Of a stretch of DNA of 45,751 bases, positions 8,572 to 15,429 are shown in pieces; positions within the stretch are counted from its first letter, which is position 1, and each line of letters opens with the position of its first letter. A program made the translations under genes and the position numbers. The notes under the pieces were generated by a model. That model was not told where the DNA came from, did no database searches, and was given only the letters and a program-made list of their open reading frames with translations. This DNA is from Pectinatus sp. (GTDB lineage: Bacteria; Bacillota; Negativicutes; Selenomonadales; Selenomonadaceae): contig JAHHSQ010000008.1 in NCBI GenBank assembly GCA_020025135.1, forward strand, positions 1 to 45,751, given 5' to 3'.

Positions 8572-9522
8572 TTATTTTGCTACAATCTTAGTGCCGGTTT
8601 CGCCAGCTAAAACTTTCTTAGCATTTTCTAAGGAAGCGATGATAGCATGTTTGTCAGGATTATTGGTAACAAACTTTTTGCAAGCCAAAACTTTAGGCAA
8701 CATGCTGCCAGGAGCGAATTGACCTTCTTCGATGTATTTGTCTACATCGGCCAATGTCATTTCAGCTAATTGTTTTTGGTTAGGTTTATTGAAATTGATG
8801 CATACCCTGTCCACAGCAGTGAGGACGATAAAGCAGTCAGCATCGAGAATTTCAGCCAATCTTTCAGCACCGAGGTCCTTATCAATAACAGCAGGTGCAC
8901 CTACTAAGCTACCATCTTTTTCCAAGAATACTGGGATACCGCCACCACCAGTGGAAACGGTGATAATGCCGTTGTCTACGAGGTGTTTAATCATTTCTTT
9001 TTCGACGATATCGATAGGGGTTGGGGATGCCACAACGCGTCTGTAACCGCGACCAGCATCTTCCTTCATCACGTAACCCTTTTCAGAAGCCAATTTTTCA
9101 GCATCTTCCTTAGAGTAGAAGGAACCGATAGGTTTGGTTGGGTTTTTGAAACCAGGGTCATTTCTATCAACAATTGTTTGAGTGATGATAGCCCCGACAG
9201 TTCTATTGATTTTTCTAGCTCTCAATTCTTCGCCGATAGCATTTTGCAAGTGATATCCAATGTAACCTTGGGAGAATGCACCGCAAACATCAAACGGGAA
9301 CAAGACATTTTTAGGATTGGCTTGATGAGCCGCTTCCACGGTAGCCATGATTTGACCAACCTGTGGGCCATTGCCGTGTACGATTGCTACTGTATGACCT
9401 GCTTCAATGAAGTCAACAACAGATTTTGCTGTTTCTTTACAGGTCTTTAACTGTGCTTCCGCACTAGCGTCTTTGGGGTCAGACTGCAAGGCGTTTCCAC
9501 CTAAAGCTAAGACTATTTTCAT
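8572..9522 (-). CDS. arcC: Carbamate kinase
   Basis: Transfers phosphate from carbamoyl phosphate to ADP, giving ATP, CO2 and ammonia; this is the energy-yielding step of arginine fermentation. The 316-residue amino-acid-kinase-fold chain has the N-terminal ALGGNAL motif, HGNGPQVG near residue 50, STGGGGIPV and VIDKDLGAERLA. It is promoter-proximal here, which differs from the common arcA-first order. GGAGG lies just upstream of the ATG. A 5' leader of about 90 bases with a perfect hairpin precedes it. Confidence 0.95.
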   Translation of the reverse strand: MKIVLALGGNALQSDPKDASAEAQLKTCKETAKSVVDFIEAGHTVAIVHGNGPQVGQIMATVEAAHQANPKNVLFPFDVCGAFSQGYIGYHLQNAIGEELRARKINRTVGAIITQTIVDRNDPGFKNPTKPIGSFYSKEDAEKLASEKGYVMKEDAGRGYRRVVASPTPIDIVEKEMIKHLVDNGIITVSTGGGGIPVFLEKDGSLVGAPAVIDKDLGAERLAEILDADCFIVLTAVDRVCINFNKPNQKQLAEMTLADVDKYIEEGQFAPGSMLPKVLACKKFVTNNPDKHAIIASLENAKKVLAGETGTKIVAK

Positions 9523-9565
9523 GTTAAACCTCCACTACTGAAGTCGAATTATTTGTTAGAAGGGG

Positions 9566-9592
9566 AATGAAAAGAATATTTGTCTTTTCATT
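9566..9592 (-). promoter_or_regulatory. Perfect hairpin in the arcC leader
   Basis: AATGAAAAGA (9566-9575) and TCTTTTCATT (9583-9592) form a 10-bp perfect inverted repeat with a 7-base loop. It lies between the proposed transcription start and arcC, suitable for a repressor operator or a leader RNA hairpin. Confidence 0.5.
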
Positions 9593-9616
9593 TCGTTTCA
9601 AAACATTTACAAGTCA

Positions 9617-9646
9617 ATAGTACAATAGGTAAATATACGTTGTCAA
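9617..9646 (-). promoter_or_regulatory. Candidate promoter of the arcC-arcA-arcB operon
   Basis: On the minus strand a perfect TTGACA (9646-9641) is followed after 18 bases by TACTAT (9622-9617), placing the start near 9610 and giving a leader of about 90 bases. Confidence 0.5.
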
Positions 9647-9764
9647 ATACCTTGCAGATGAACAGGTTGTATAATTATAAAGCAAAAAAATGTAACTATT
9701 TTTATATAAAAGTATGAAAAATATATAAAAAAGTATATTGTAAAAAAGTAGTAAAAAATAATAT

Positions 9765-9793
9765 TTGACATTTATAGCAAAAAAAACTATAAT
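9765..9793 (+). promoter_or_regulatory. Perfect-consensus sigma-70/sigma-A promoter, orphan
   Basis: TTGACA (9765-9770), a 17-base spacer and TATAAT (9788-9793) match the vegetative consensus exactly. No gene follows on the + strand; a strong terminator does, about 100 bases downstream. It is divergent to the arc promoter. Confidence 0.75.
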
Positions 9794-9799
9794 AATAAA

Positions 9800-9952
9800 A
9801 TATTCTAATTGAACAATCAATCTTGATAAAGAAGACGAATTGCGTAAATATCGTGTTCATTTGCAAGCTACTTAATAATATTAGAGAAAAAAATAAAAAA
9901 CGATAGGATACAAAACCAGTAAGGTGATGATTTTGTGTCCTATCGTTTTTTG
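9800..9952 (+). ncRNA. Candidate small RNA between arcC and usp
   Basis: The span from the start expected from the perfect promoter (about 9800) to the end of the T-run of the terminator (9951) gives a transcript of about 150 bases. It has no ATG-initiated ORF with a ribosome-binding site; a 27-codon TTG-started frame at 9823 lacks one. A promoter plus intrinsic terminator around non-coding sequence is the classic layout of an intergenic small RNA. I do not recognise a known RNA family. Confidence 0.55.
9895..9951 (+). terminator. 21-bp bidirectional terminator
   Basis: 9895-9915 pairs with 9931-9951 over 21 bp with one G-U pair and a 15-base loop. The right arm ends in six T on the + strand, and the minus strand also has a T-run after the stem. 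It would end the small RNA on the + strand and any read-through from usp on the minus strand. Confidence 0.85.
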
Positions 9953-10028
9953 TTATAAATATGCAAAAAATAGGGCTTTGAGTGTATTCAATATACAAAA
10001 AAAATCTTAAAAATATTAAAAAAAATGA

Positions 10029-10071
10029 AAAAAGATAAAATGAAAAGGGCAAAAAATCATTTTATCTTTTT
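10029..10071 (-). terminator. usp terminator
   Basis: 10029-10043 and 10057-10071 form a 15-bp A/T-rich stem. On the minus strand it is followed by TTTTTTCATTTTTTTT, 40 bases after the usp stop. The rest of 9952-10110 is A+T-rich and shows nothing else. Confidence 0.7.
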
Positions 10072-10110
10072 CCTATTTAGCCAATTATTAAACTACACAA
10101 AACAAAAATA

Positions 10111-10533
10111 TCATTTAACAATTACAATAGGGCACTTAGCGTGTTCAACTACATATTGGCTGACGCTACCTAAAAGTACGCCTTTTACTACTCCTAACCC
10201 GCGACTGCCCATAACGACCATATCAGCTTTGTGCTGCTCTACAAAATCGAGGATGGTTACGGAAGGAGAGCCAGTTTCAGAGAAAGCTTCAGCAGGAATA
10301 TCCTGCGGTGTTTTTTTCAAGGCTCCATCTAAAATAGCGTCACCAGCCTTATTGACAGCATCTAAAATTGCATCAGATAAGCAAGCATTAATAGCCAGTT
10401 GGTTGATATTGGAAACATAGAGATAATCAATTTTGGCTCCGTATGTTTTTGCCAATGTGATGGCAAAATCGATGGCCTTTTGGGCACTGTCAGAACCATC
10501 TACCGGTACTAATATAGTTTTTATTTCACTCAT
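10111..10533 (-). CDS. Universal stress protein, UspA family
   Basis: 140-residue nucleotide-binding stress protein. The N-terminal strand TILVPVDGSDSAQKA and the C-terminal ATP motif GSRGLG-x9-GSVS, with a closing CPIVIVK, mark an ATP-binding UspA-type domain. Such proteins are induced in growth arrest and stress and act in the cytoplasm, usually as dimers. AAGGAGGTA precedes the ATG. It sits 70 bases after tadA; a perfect 9-bp inverted repeat, AAATATACT/AGTATATTT (10562-10591), in that gap may be an operator. Confidence 0.9.
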   Translation of the reverse strand: MSEIKTILVPVDGSDSAQKAIDFAITLAKTYGAKIDYLYVSNINQLAINACLSDAILDAVNKAGDAILDGALKKTPQDIPAEAFSETGSPSVTILDFVEQHKADMVVMGSRGLGVVKGVLLGSVSQYVVEHAKCPIVIVK

Positions 10534-10561
10534 AAAAATACCTCCTTAAAAATTGATATAT

Positions 10562-10591
10562 AAATATACTCTTTGTATAAATAGTATATTT
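10562..10591. repeat. Inverted repeat upstream of usp
   Basis: AAATATACT (10562-10570) and AGTATATTT (10583-10591) are perfect inverted copies separated by 12 bases, lying about 30 bases before the usp start. Operator or promoter-overlapping dyad is possible. Confidence 0.35.
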
Positions 10592-10603
10592 CCAACAATG
10601 AAA

Positions 10604-11092
10604 TTATTTGTTAGGTGCGATAGGGCATTTTTGTCGTTGTTTTTGAAAAAAACTTTGCAAGATGGTACGACACTCTGTCTCTAAGATGCCCCCACACACT
10701 TCTGTATTGGCATGGAGATACGGATAGTTGATAAGAGAAAACACAGAATCAACTGCGCCTAATCTAGAATCAAAGGCACCATATACAAGGCGACGAAATC
10801 GAGCGAGTAAAATGGCGCCAGCGCACATGGGACACGGTTCTAAGGTCACATAGAGCGTTAAATCTGGACAATACCGAGTTTGGCGCAAGGCGCTGATGCG
10901 CTTGATAGCGAGTAATTCAGCATGACAAGTTACATCCTCAGCTTTTTCTTGCTCATTGTGGGTTGCAACTAATACTTCCCCAGACGGGGAAACGATAAGG
11001 GCTCCGACTGGAACCTCGCCAGACTGGAAGGCTATTTCTGCTTGTTGCAAAGCCAAGCACATAAAATGCTCGTCCATATTTTGTTTATTCAA
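10604..11092 (-). CDS. tadA: tRNA-specific adenosine deaminase
   Basis: Deaminates A34 of tRNA-Arg(ACG) to inosine, needed to read CGN codons. The 162-residue chain has the zinc-site motifs of the cytidine/deoxycytidylate deaminase fold: CHAE near residue 55, and PCPMCAGA near residue 88 with the two zinc cysteines. The start overlaps the stop of the preceding 66-residue gene by four bases (ATGA), implying translational coupling. A second possible start, MDEHFM, lies five codons in. Confidence 0.93.
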   Translation of the reverse strand: MNKQNMDEHFMCLALQQAEIAFQSGEVPVGALIVSPSGEVLVATHNEQEKAEDVTCHAELLAIKRISALRQTRYCPDLTLYVTLEPCPMCAGAILLARFRRLVYGAFDSRLGAVDSVFSLINYPYLHANTEVCGGILETECRTILQSFFQKQRQKCPIAPNK

Positions 11093-11289
11093 AAAAAGAT
11101 ATACTCACTTTTCTCAGTTTTTGTTTGTGAAACACGATGCTTTTGAACAGCAGTTTTTAAAACGGTAGTAAAAGGGTCAGATTTAGCATAAGAATGATGG
11201 TGAGAAAATCGTCTACCTTGTCCATGATGAGGATTGACGGGGCGAACAAGGACGCTATTATTGGCAATTCTTTCAACACGTGGTAACAT
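11089..11289 (-). CDS. Small basic protein of unknown function, coupled to tadA
   Basis: 66 residues, basic, His- and Arg-rich in the middle (HHGQGRRFSHHHS), no membrane segment or Cys. GGGGGAG lies eight bases before the ATG, and its end overlaps the tadA start by four bases, both supporting a real gene. A TATAAT on the minus strand (11349-11344) could be its -10. I do not recognise a family, and no function can be assigned. Confidence 0.6.
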   Translation of the reverse strand: MLPRVERIANNSVLVRPVNPHHGQGRRFSHHHSYAKSDPFTTVLKTAVQKHRVSQTKTEKSEYIFF

Positions 11290-11387
11290 TGAAAACTCCC
11301 CCTCTAACCAAATTACATAAACAAATCAATCTATCTTGCTTATATTATAGCATATTTTCTTTTAGCGTGGATATAATGGCTTTTGAC

Positions 11388-11870
11388 TTAGAGGTGATAT
11401 TTTTCGTGATGATTGATTTTTTCAGCGCGATATAGTTGCTCTAGCAGGAGTAAGCGAATCATTTGATGAGTAAAAGTCATAGGAGAGAAACTCAATCGGA
11501 AATCGGCGCGTTTGCGTATAATTTCGCTGATACCAAAAGGTCCTCCGATGATAAAGGTTATTTCGCTTTTTCCTTGTAGGGGAATAGTTTCTAATTTTTG
11601 AGCTAGTTGTTCAGAAGAGAGCATTTTGCCGGCGACATCGAGGACAAAAACATAGGAAGCAGGGGGAATGAGTGGTAACAGAATATTTCCCTCCTTCTCT
11701 AAAACATTTAATTTTTCTGCTAGAGATGGTTCAGCTGGCATGCGCTCTTCTTTGCGTTCGACAATATTTATCTGGGCAAAGGGACGCAATCTTTTTTGAA
11801 ATTCATCGATGCCTGTTTGCAGGTACTTTTCTTTTATTTTTCCAATACAGAGGATAGTGATTTTTAACAT
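11388..11870 (-). CDS. rlmH: 23S rRNA pseudouridine-1915 N3-methyltransferase
   Basis: SPOUT-class methyltransferase that modifies pseudouridine 1915 in helix 69 of assembled 70S ribosomes. The 160-residue chain matches the normal family length and shows FIIGGPFG (SAM-binding knot), the following LSFSPMTFTHQMIR block, and the C-terminal EQLYRAEKINHHEKYH signature. It starts 9 bases after the walJ stop, so the two are probably co-transcribed. Confidence 0.95.
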   Translation of the reverse strand: MLKITILCIGKIKEKYLQTGIDEFQKRLRPFAQINIVERKEERMPAEPSLAEKLNVLEKEGNILLPLIPPASYVFVLDVAGKMLSSEQLAQKLETIPLQGKSEITFIIGGPFGISEIIRKRADFRLSFSPMTFTHQMIRLLLLEQLYRAEKINHHEKYHL

Positions 11871-11879
11871 GGTTTATTT

Positions 11880-12650
11880 TTAATAGATGACAGAAACAGG
11901 GTTATCTTGTTTAGCGAAGGTAAAAGTTGTTTTGTGCCGGTCAAAATATTGCTGTTGTTGTAAGATAGAGAAAATAGTTTTTTGAGCGATGGAGCAAAGA
12001 TTATTTTCGGCGCTCATGTGTGCTAGAATTATGTGGTAAACATTTTGCAAGCGCGAGATGGCCCAAGCGGCGTCAAGATTGGATAAGTGCCCCTTTTTAC
12101 TGCGGATACGGGCTTTTAAAAAAGGGGGATATTTCCTGTTCTGATGCAATAACTCTGGGTCGTAGTTAGATTCTAAGACCAGTATATCGCTGTTTAATGC
12201 CGATTGCACAGCAGTGCTAACGAACCCTAAATCAGTGGCAAGCGTACAAGTATTTTTTCTGCCTTGTAAACGATAACCAACTGGTGCGACAGCATCATGC
12301 GAGGTGTTAAAGGCCTCTATGGAGATAGATCCGAGAGAAAAGTGCTTAGAAATCGGGTGTAATAAGGTTGCCTCTATTTCAGACCTAAAAGGCATGGCGT
12401 TAAATGTCTCTGCCCGCGAATAGAGGGGAATATGATAGTGTTTACAGAGGGTTGGCAAGGCACGAATATGGTCTATATGTTCGTGCGTTAGTAAAATGGC
12501 ATTTAGGTCTTCCATTCCTACACCAATTTGCCGTAAGTTCTTTTTGATGCGAGTGGCACTTATTCCAGCATCTATAAGAATACGAATGCCATCTATTTCT
12601 ATATAGGTGGCATTGCCTTTGCTGCCACTAGCAAGAACGCTGACTTGCAT
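11880..12650 (-). CDS. walJ: Metallo-beta-lactamase-fold hydrolase, WalJ/YycJ type
   Basis: 256-residue MBL-fold protein: N-terminal SVLASGSKGNATYIE, metal motif THEHIDH near residue 55, later HDAVAPVGYR and ATDLGF. This is the pattern of YycJ/WalJ, a predicted double-strand DNA exonuclease family often found with the WalRK system. No walRK is next to it here; it is paired with rlmH, as in many Bacillota. GGAGGGAGGGG upstream is a strong ribosome-binding site. Confidence 0.85.
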   Translation of the reverse strand: MQVSVLASGSKGNATYIEIDGIRILIDAGISATRIKKNLRQIGVGMEDLNAILLTHEHIDHIRALPTLCKHYHIPLYSRAETFNAMPFRSEIEATLLHPISKHFSLGSISIEAFNTSHDAVAPVGYRLQGRKNTCTLATDLGFVSTAVQSALNSDILVLESNYDPELLHQNRKYPPFLKARIRSKKGHLSNLDAAWAISRLQNVYHIILAHMSAENNLCSIAQKTIFSILQQQQYFDRHKTTFTFAKQDNPVSVIY

Positions 12651-12691
12651 GATTGTCCCCTCCCTCCGCTATTTAAAAATAAAAAAAAGAA

Positions 12692-12717
12692 AACCGCAAA
12701 ACAGATGTTCTGCGGTT
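12692..12717 (-). terminator. Cold-shock gene terminator
   Basis: AACCGCA (12692-12698) and TGCGGTT (12711-12717) pair, and on the minus strand the stem is followed by TTCTTTTTTTT, 26 bases past the csp stop. Confidence 0.85.
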
Positions 12718-12743
12718 AGAATAAGCGAGATTATTGCTGATAA

Positions 12744-12956
12744 TTATTCAACAATGTTAACGTTTACAGCGCGCATTTTGCTGCTATCGCGGCTGTCTGG
12801 TTCAGCATCGAAAGATACTTTTTGACCTTCTTCGAGGGTTTTGTAACCTTCAACGTTGATTGCAGAGAAATGTACGAACAAATCGCCGCTACCATCATCA
12901 TTAGTAATAAAACCATAGCCTTTACCAGCGTTAAACCATTTAACTGTTCCTGTCAT
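12744..12956 (-). CDS. Cold-shock protein, CspA/CspB family
   Basis: 70-residue single cold-shock domain: TGTVKWFNAGKGYGFI containing RNP1 and LFVHFSAI containing RNP2. It binds single-stranded nucleic acid and acts as an RNA chaperone. AGGAGG precedes the ATG. It has its own promoter and an approximately 140-base leader with a terminator-like hairpin and a competing sequence, which suggests leader-RNA control. Which Csp paralogue it is cannot be said from the window. Confidence 0.95.
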   Translation of the reverse strand: MTGTVKWFNAGKGYGFITNDDGSGDLFVHFSAINVEGYKTLEEGQKVSFDAEPDSRDSSKMRAVNVNIVE

Positions 12957-12990
12957 TGTGAGTCCTCCTGAGAATTGAATAATTTATATA

Positions 12991-13071
12991 CTTGTAATGT
13001 GAGAATTAGCACATAAAAAACACATGCTCTTGTAAAACATCGAATGAATCAATGACTTACAAGAACATGTG
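12991..13071 (-). promoter_or_regulatory. Cold-shock leader RNA with terminator and competing segment
   Basis: 13021-13035 and 13057-13071 form a 15-bp stem (one mismatch); read on the minus strand it is followed by TTTTTT, an intrinsic terminator inside the leader. The heptamer CTTGTAA that closes the stem at 13029-13035 recurs at 12991-12997, so the 13057-13063 strand can pair with either copy. A small ATGTG/CACAT hairpin (13014-12997) adds another alternative. This fits a two-state attenuator. Confidence 0.55.
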
Positions 13072-13101
13072 AGTCTGTTGCCAATCTCTGAATACATTCA
13101 C

Positions 13102-13130
13102 AATATATCATGGAACGCCATAAATGTCAA
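13102..13130 (-). promoter_or_regulatory. Promoter of the cold-shock gene
   Basis: On the minus strand TTGACA (13130-13125), a 17-base spacer and TATATT (13107-13102) predict a start near 13095 and a leader of about 140 bases. Confidence 0.75.
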
Positions 13131-13181
13131 ATATTCTTTTAAAAAAACATTTTTAAGCGGATAAAATAGACCAGTTCTAGA

Positions 13182-13237
13182 GAGCGAATTGCTCCTTTGT
13201 TTATCGCGTTATTACCGCTTACAGGTAGATAAACAAG
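13182..13237. other. Unassigned folded sequence between rpsR and the cold-shock promoter
   Basis: TTGTTTATC (13197-13205) and GATAAACAA (13228-13236) pair perfectly, enclosing a small GCG/CGC hairpin; GAGCGAATTGCTC lies just upstream. No ORF or clear promoter belongs to it. Confidence 0.3.
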
Positions 13238-13307
13238 CCCTTTTTACAAGGAAATAATGATACTCTGTTGATAAAAGCGATAAAATTGCCTAAGAATGTG
13301 AAAAATA

Positions 13308-13335
13308 AAAAAACCACCTAAAAAGGTGGCTTTTT
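13308..13335 (-). terminator. rpsF-ssb-rpsR operon terminator
   Basis: CCACCT and AGGTGG pair around AAAA, flanked by A and T runs, directly after the rpsR stop codon on the minus strand. Confidence 0.9.
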
Positions 13336-13569
13336 TTAGTCCTTAGTAAATGCCAATAAAGCGATATTACGAGCACGTTTAATGGCTAATGTTACCTGGC
13401 GTTGATGAAGAGCACAGTTGCCAGAAATGCGACGCGGTAAAATCTTACCACGTTCAGTGATGAAGCGATTTAATTTAGCGACATCTTTATAATCGATAGC
13501 TTGTACTTTGTCAGCACAGAAGCTGCAAACTTTTCTTTTTGGTCTTCTATTTCTATCGCGTTTAACCAA
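13336..13569 (-). CDS. rpsR: 30S ribosomal protein S18
   Basis: 77-residue S18 that pairs with S6 on the 30S platform. RRPKRKVCSFCADK near the N-terminus has a CxxC, the zinc-type variant, with further Cys in SGNCALH; IDYKDVAKLNRFITERGKI is the conserved core. Third gene of the conserved rpsF-ssb-rpsR operon, 20 bases after ssb. Confidence 0.96.
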   Translation of the reverse strand: MVKRDRNRRPKRKVCSFCADKVQAIDYKDVAKLNRFITERGKILPRRISGNCALHQRQVTLAIKRARNIALLAFTKD

Positions 13570-13589
13570 TGTTGAACCTCCTTTGAAAA

Positions 13590-14033
13590 TTAAAATGGAA
13601 TTTCCGTATCATCTGAGAGATCTGTTTCGTCTTCGCCAAACACTTGTTCCGAAGCATTATTGGTAACATTATCTGTTGGTGCGTTCGGATAACTGTTAGT
13701 GCGATTACCGCTACCAGCAGGTTTGGGGCCAATAAATTCAATGTCTCCGGCAACTACTTCGGTGATATAACGCTTAGAACCATCCTTAGCATCATAACTG
13801 CGCGTTTGTAAATGGCCATCGACAATAATCTGACTGCCCTTTACTAAGTTGTTACCACATACTTCAGCGAGTTTTTGCCAAGCTACTATTCTAAAGAAAT
13901 CAGCTGATGGCTGTCCCTCTTGTACAAAGCGTTTATTTACAGCTAAGGTCATGCTAGCTACAGCGCGACCAGTCTGTGTATAACGCACTTCAGGGTCAGC
14001 AGTTAGTCTGCCTGATAAAATGATTTTATTCAT
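13590..14033 (-). CDS. ssb: Single-stranded DNA-binding protein
   Basis: 147-residue SSB: OB-fold start MNKIILSGRLTADPEVRYTQ, DFFRIVAWQKLAE, KGSQIIVDGHLQTRSY, then a disordered Asn/Asp-rich tail ending in DDTEIPF, the tip that recruits repair and replication proteins. Its place between rpsF and rpsR is the usual one in Bacillota and marks it as the housekeeping copy. Confidence 0.96.
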   Translation of the reverse strand: MNKIILSGRLTADPEVRYTQTGRAVASMTLAVNKRFVQEGQPSADFFRIVAWQKLAEVCGNNLVKGSQIIVDGHLQTRSYDAKDGSKRYITEVVAGDIEFIGPKPAGSGNRTNSYPNAPTDNVTNNASEQVFGEDETDLSDDTEIPF

Positions 14034-14056
14034 GATAACCCTCCGCTGGAAAGATA

Positions 14057-14344
14057 TTATTTTTCGTCTACTCTGACGATCATGTGTTTCAACAATTCAT
14101 CAGTAATCTTCATAACGCGGTCTACTTCTTTTACGCAAGCAGGTTCAGCGGAAACGTAGAACAAGCAATAGAAACCGTCAGTGTGTTTTTTGATTTCATA
14201 TGCCAAACGTCTTTTGCCCCAACGGTCTTCTTTTTCCACAACACCATTATTGTCAGCAATCAATTTAGAAAACTTTTCAATAACCGCATTAGTCTGTTCT
14301 TCTTCCATTGGTTTAATGATGAACATAATTTCGTATTTTCTCAC
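14057..14344 (-). CDS. rpsF: 30S ribosomal protein S6
   Basis: 95-residue S6: RKYEIMFIIKP start, EKEDRWGKRRLAYEIKKHTDGFYCLFYVSA core and HMIVRVDEK end. Partner of S18. First gene of its operon, with a strong ribosome-binding site and a hairpin-bearing leader. Confidence 0.96.
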   Translation of the reverse strand: MRKYEIMFIIKPMEEEQTNAVIEKFSKLIADNNGVVEKEDRWGKRRLAYEIKKHTDGFYCLFYVSAEPACVKEVDRVMKITDELLKHMIVRVDEK

Positions 14345-14371
14345 GAAAACACCTCCCTCTTTGGTCTATTG

Positions 14372-14389
14372 GCCCCATATTTATGGGGC
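14372..14389 (-). promoter_or_regulatory. Hairpin in the rpsF leader
   Basis: GCCCCATA and TATGGGGC form a stem about 28 bases upstream of rpsF, between promoter and start, with no T-run. S6:S18 complexes bind leader hairpins in other Bacillota; whether this one is such a site is open. Confidence 0.4.
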
Positions 14390-14410
14390 AGAGTTAAACA
14401 ATCAACAACT

Positions 14411-14438
14411 ATTATAGCATGAAATAAGGAGAAATCAA
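14411..14438 (-). promoter_or_regulatory. Promoter of rpsF-ssb-rpsR
   Basis: On the minus strand TTGATT (14438-14433), 16 bases and a perfect TATAAT (14416-14411) lie about 70 bases before the rpsF start. Confidence 0.7.
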
Positions 14439-14467
14439 TAGTATTTTACGATATTTACTGTGAGCGT

Positions 14468-15364
14468 TTAAACTAAGTAATCAGCTGTGGATAGGTAGCG
14501 GTTGCCGTTATCAGGAATAACGACGACGATATTTTTGTCAGTATAGTTGGCATCTTTTTGCAATTCTAGTGCGGCAGCTAAAGCAGCTCCGCCAGAAATA
14601 CCAATCAGTAGCCCAGTAGATTGCGAAAAATCCTTACCCGTGCGATAAGCAGCTTGGTTAGTTATACCGATGACGCGCGTAAATTCTTCTGCCGTCAGTA
14701 AAGGGGGGAAGAAGTTAGCACCAATGCCCTGTAAGGCGTGTTTCCCAGGTTTTCCACCTTGCAAAACAGGAGAGGAGGCTGGTTCTACTGCTATTATTTC
14801 GATATGGTGGTTTTTTTCGCGCAGATATTTTCCACTACCAGCTAAGGTACCGCCAGTTCCCACACCAGCTACAAACACATCGACATGCCCATCGAGGGCT
14901 TGCCAAATTTCTGGACCAGTAGTTTCATAGTGGGCCAAAGCATTGTTGGGATTTTGGAATTGGTTGGGCATAAAAGCATGTAACTCTTTTTGCAATTTTT
15001 CTGCCTCTTTTACTGCCCCTTGCATACCATCCGCTCCCGGGGTAAGAACAATTTCTGCTCCATAGGCTTGGAGCATTTTCCGACGCTCTAAACTCATTGT
15101 ATCTGGCATGGTTAAAATAATGCGGTAGCCACGTGCTGCAGCTAAAGCCGCTAACCCGATACCGGTATTGCCACTGGTTGGTTCGACGATGGGAGTATCT
15201 TTAGTCAGCACGCCACTTTTTTCAGCGGCATCGAGCATAAAGCGAGCGGCACGGTCTTTAGCGCTACCAGTCGGATTGAGATTTTCTAGTTTGCAGAAGA
15301 GATTTTTCCATTTCAAAATGGGGGTATGACCAATGAGAGAAGCTAAATTGTCGTAGTATTGCAT
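14468..15364 (-). CDS. cysK: Cysteine synthase (O-acetylserine sulfhydrylase)
   Basis: PLP enzyme making cysteine from O-acetylserine and sulfide. 298 residues from ATG 15364, chosen because AAAGGA lies eight bases upstream; an ATG nine bases earlier overlaps that site. NPTGSAKDRAA holds the expected PLP lysine (Lys36), EPTSGNTGIGLA is the substrate loop, GVGTGGT binds the phosphate, and GISGGAA lies near the end. It follows the zinc importer genes after 65 bases on the same strand and may be co-transcribed with them. Confidence 0.92.
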   Translation of the reverse strand: MQYYDNLASLIGHTPILKWKNLFCKLENLNPTGSAKDRAARFMLDAAEKSGVLTKDTPIVEPTSGNTGIGLAALAAARGYRIILTMPDTMSLERRKMLQAYGAEIVLTPGADGMQGAVKEAEKLQKELHAFMPNQFQNPNNALAHYETTGPEIWQALDGHVDVFVAGVGTGGTLAGSGKYLREKNHHIEIIAVEPASSPVLQGGKPGKHALQGIGANFFPPLLTAEEFTRVIGITNQAAYRTGKDFSQSTGLLIGISGGAALAAALELQKDANYTDKNIVVVIPDNGNRYLSTADYLV

Positions 15365-15429
15365 AATAAACATCCTTTCAAAATTAATTAATATGTTGAT
15401 AAATAGAAAATTTCTTCATAAAAAGTACT

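Noticed and set aside
9823..9906. A 27-codon TTG frame within the candidate small RNA
   Set aside because: No ribosome-binding site precedes it and it runs into the terminator stem.
9614..10052. Minus-strand Phe/Tyr-rich frames upstream of arcC
   Set aside because: They arise from A+T-rich intergenic DNA crossed by promoters and terminators and lack ribosome-binding sites.
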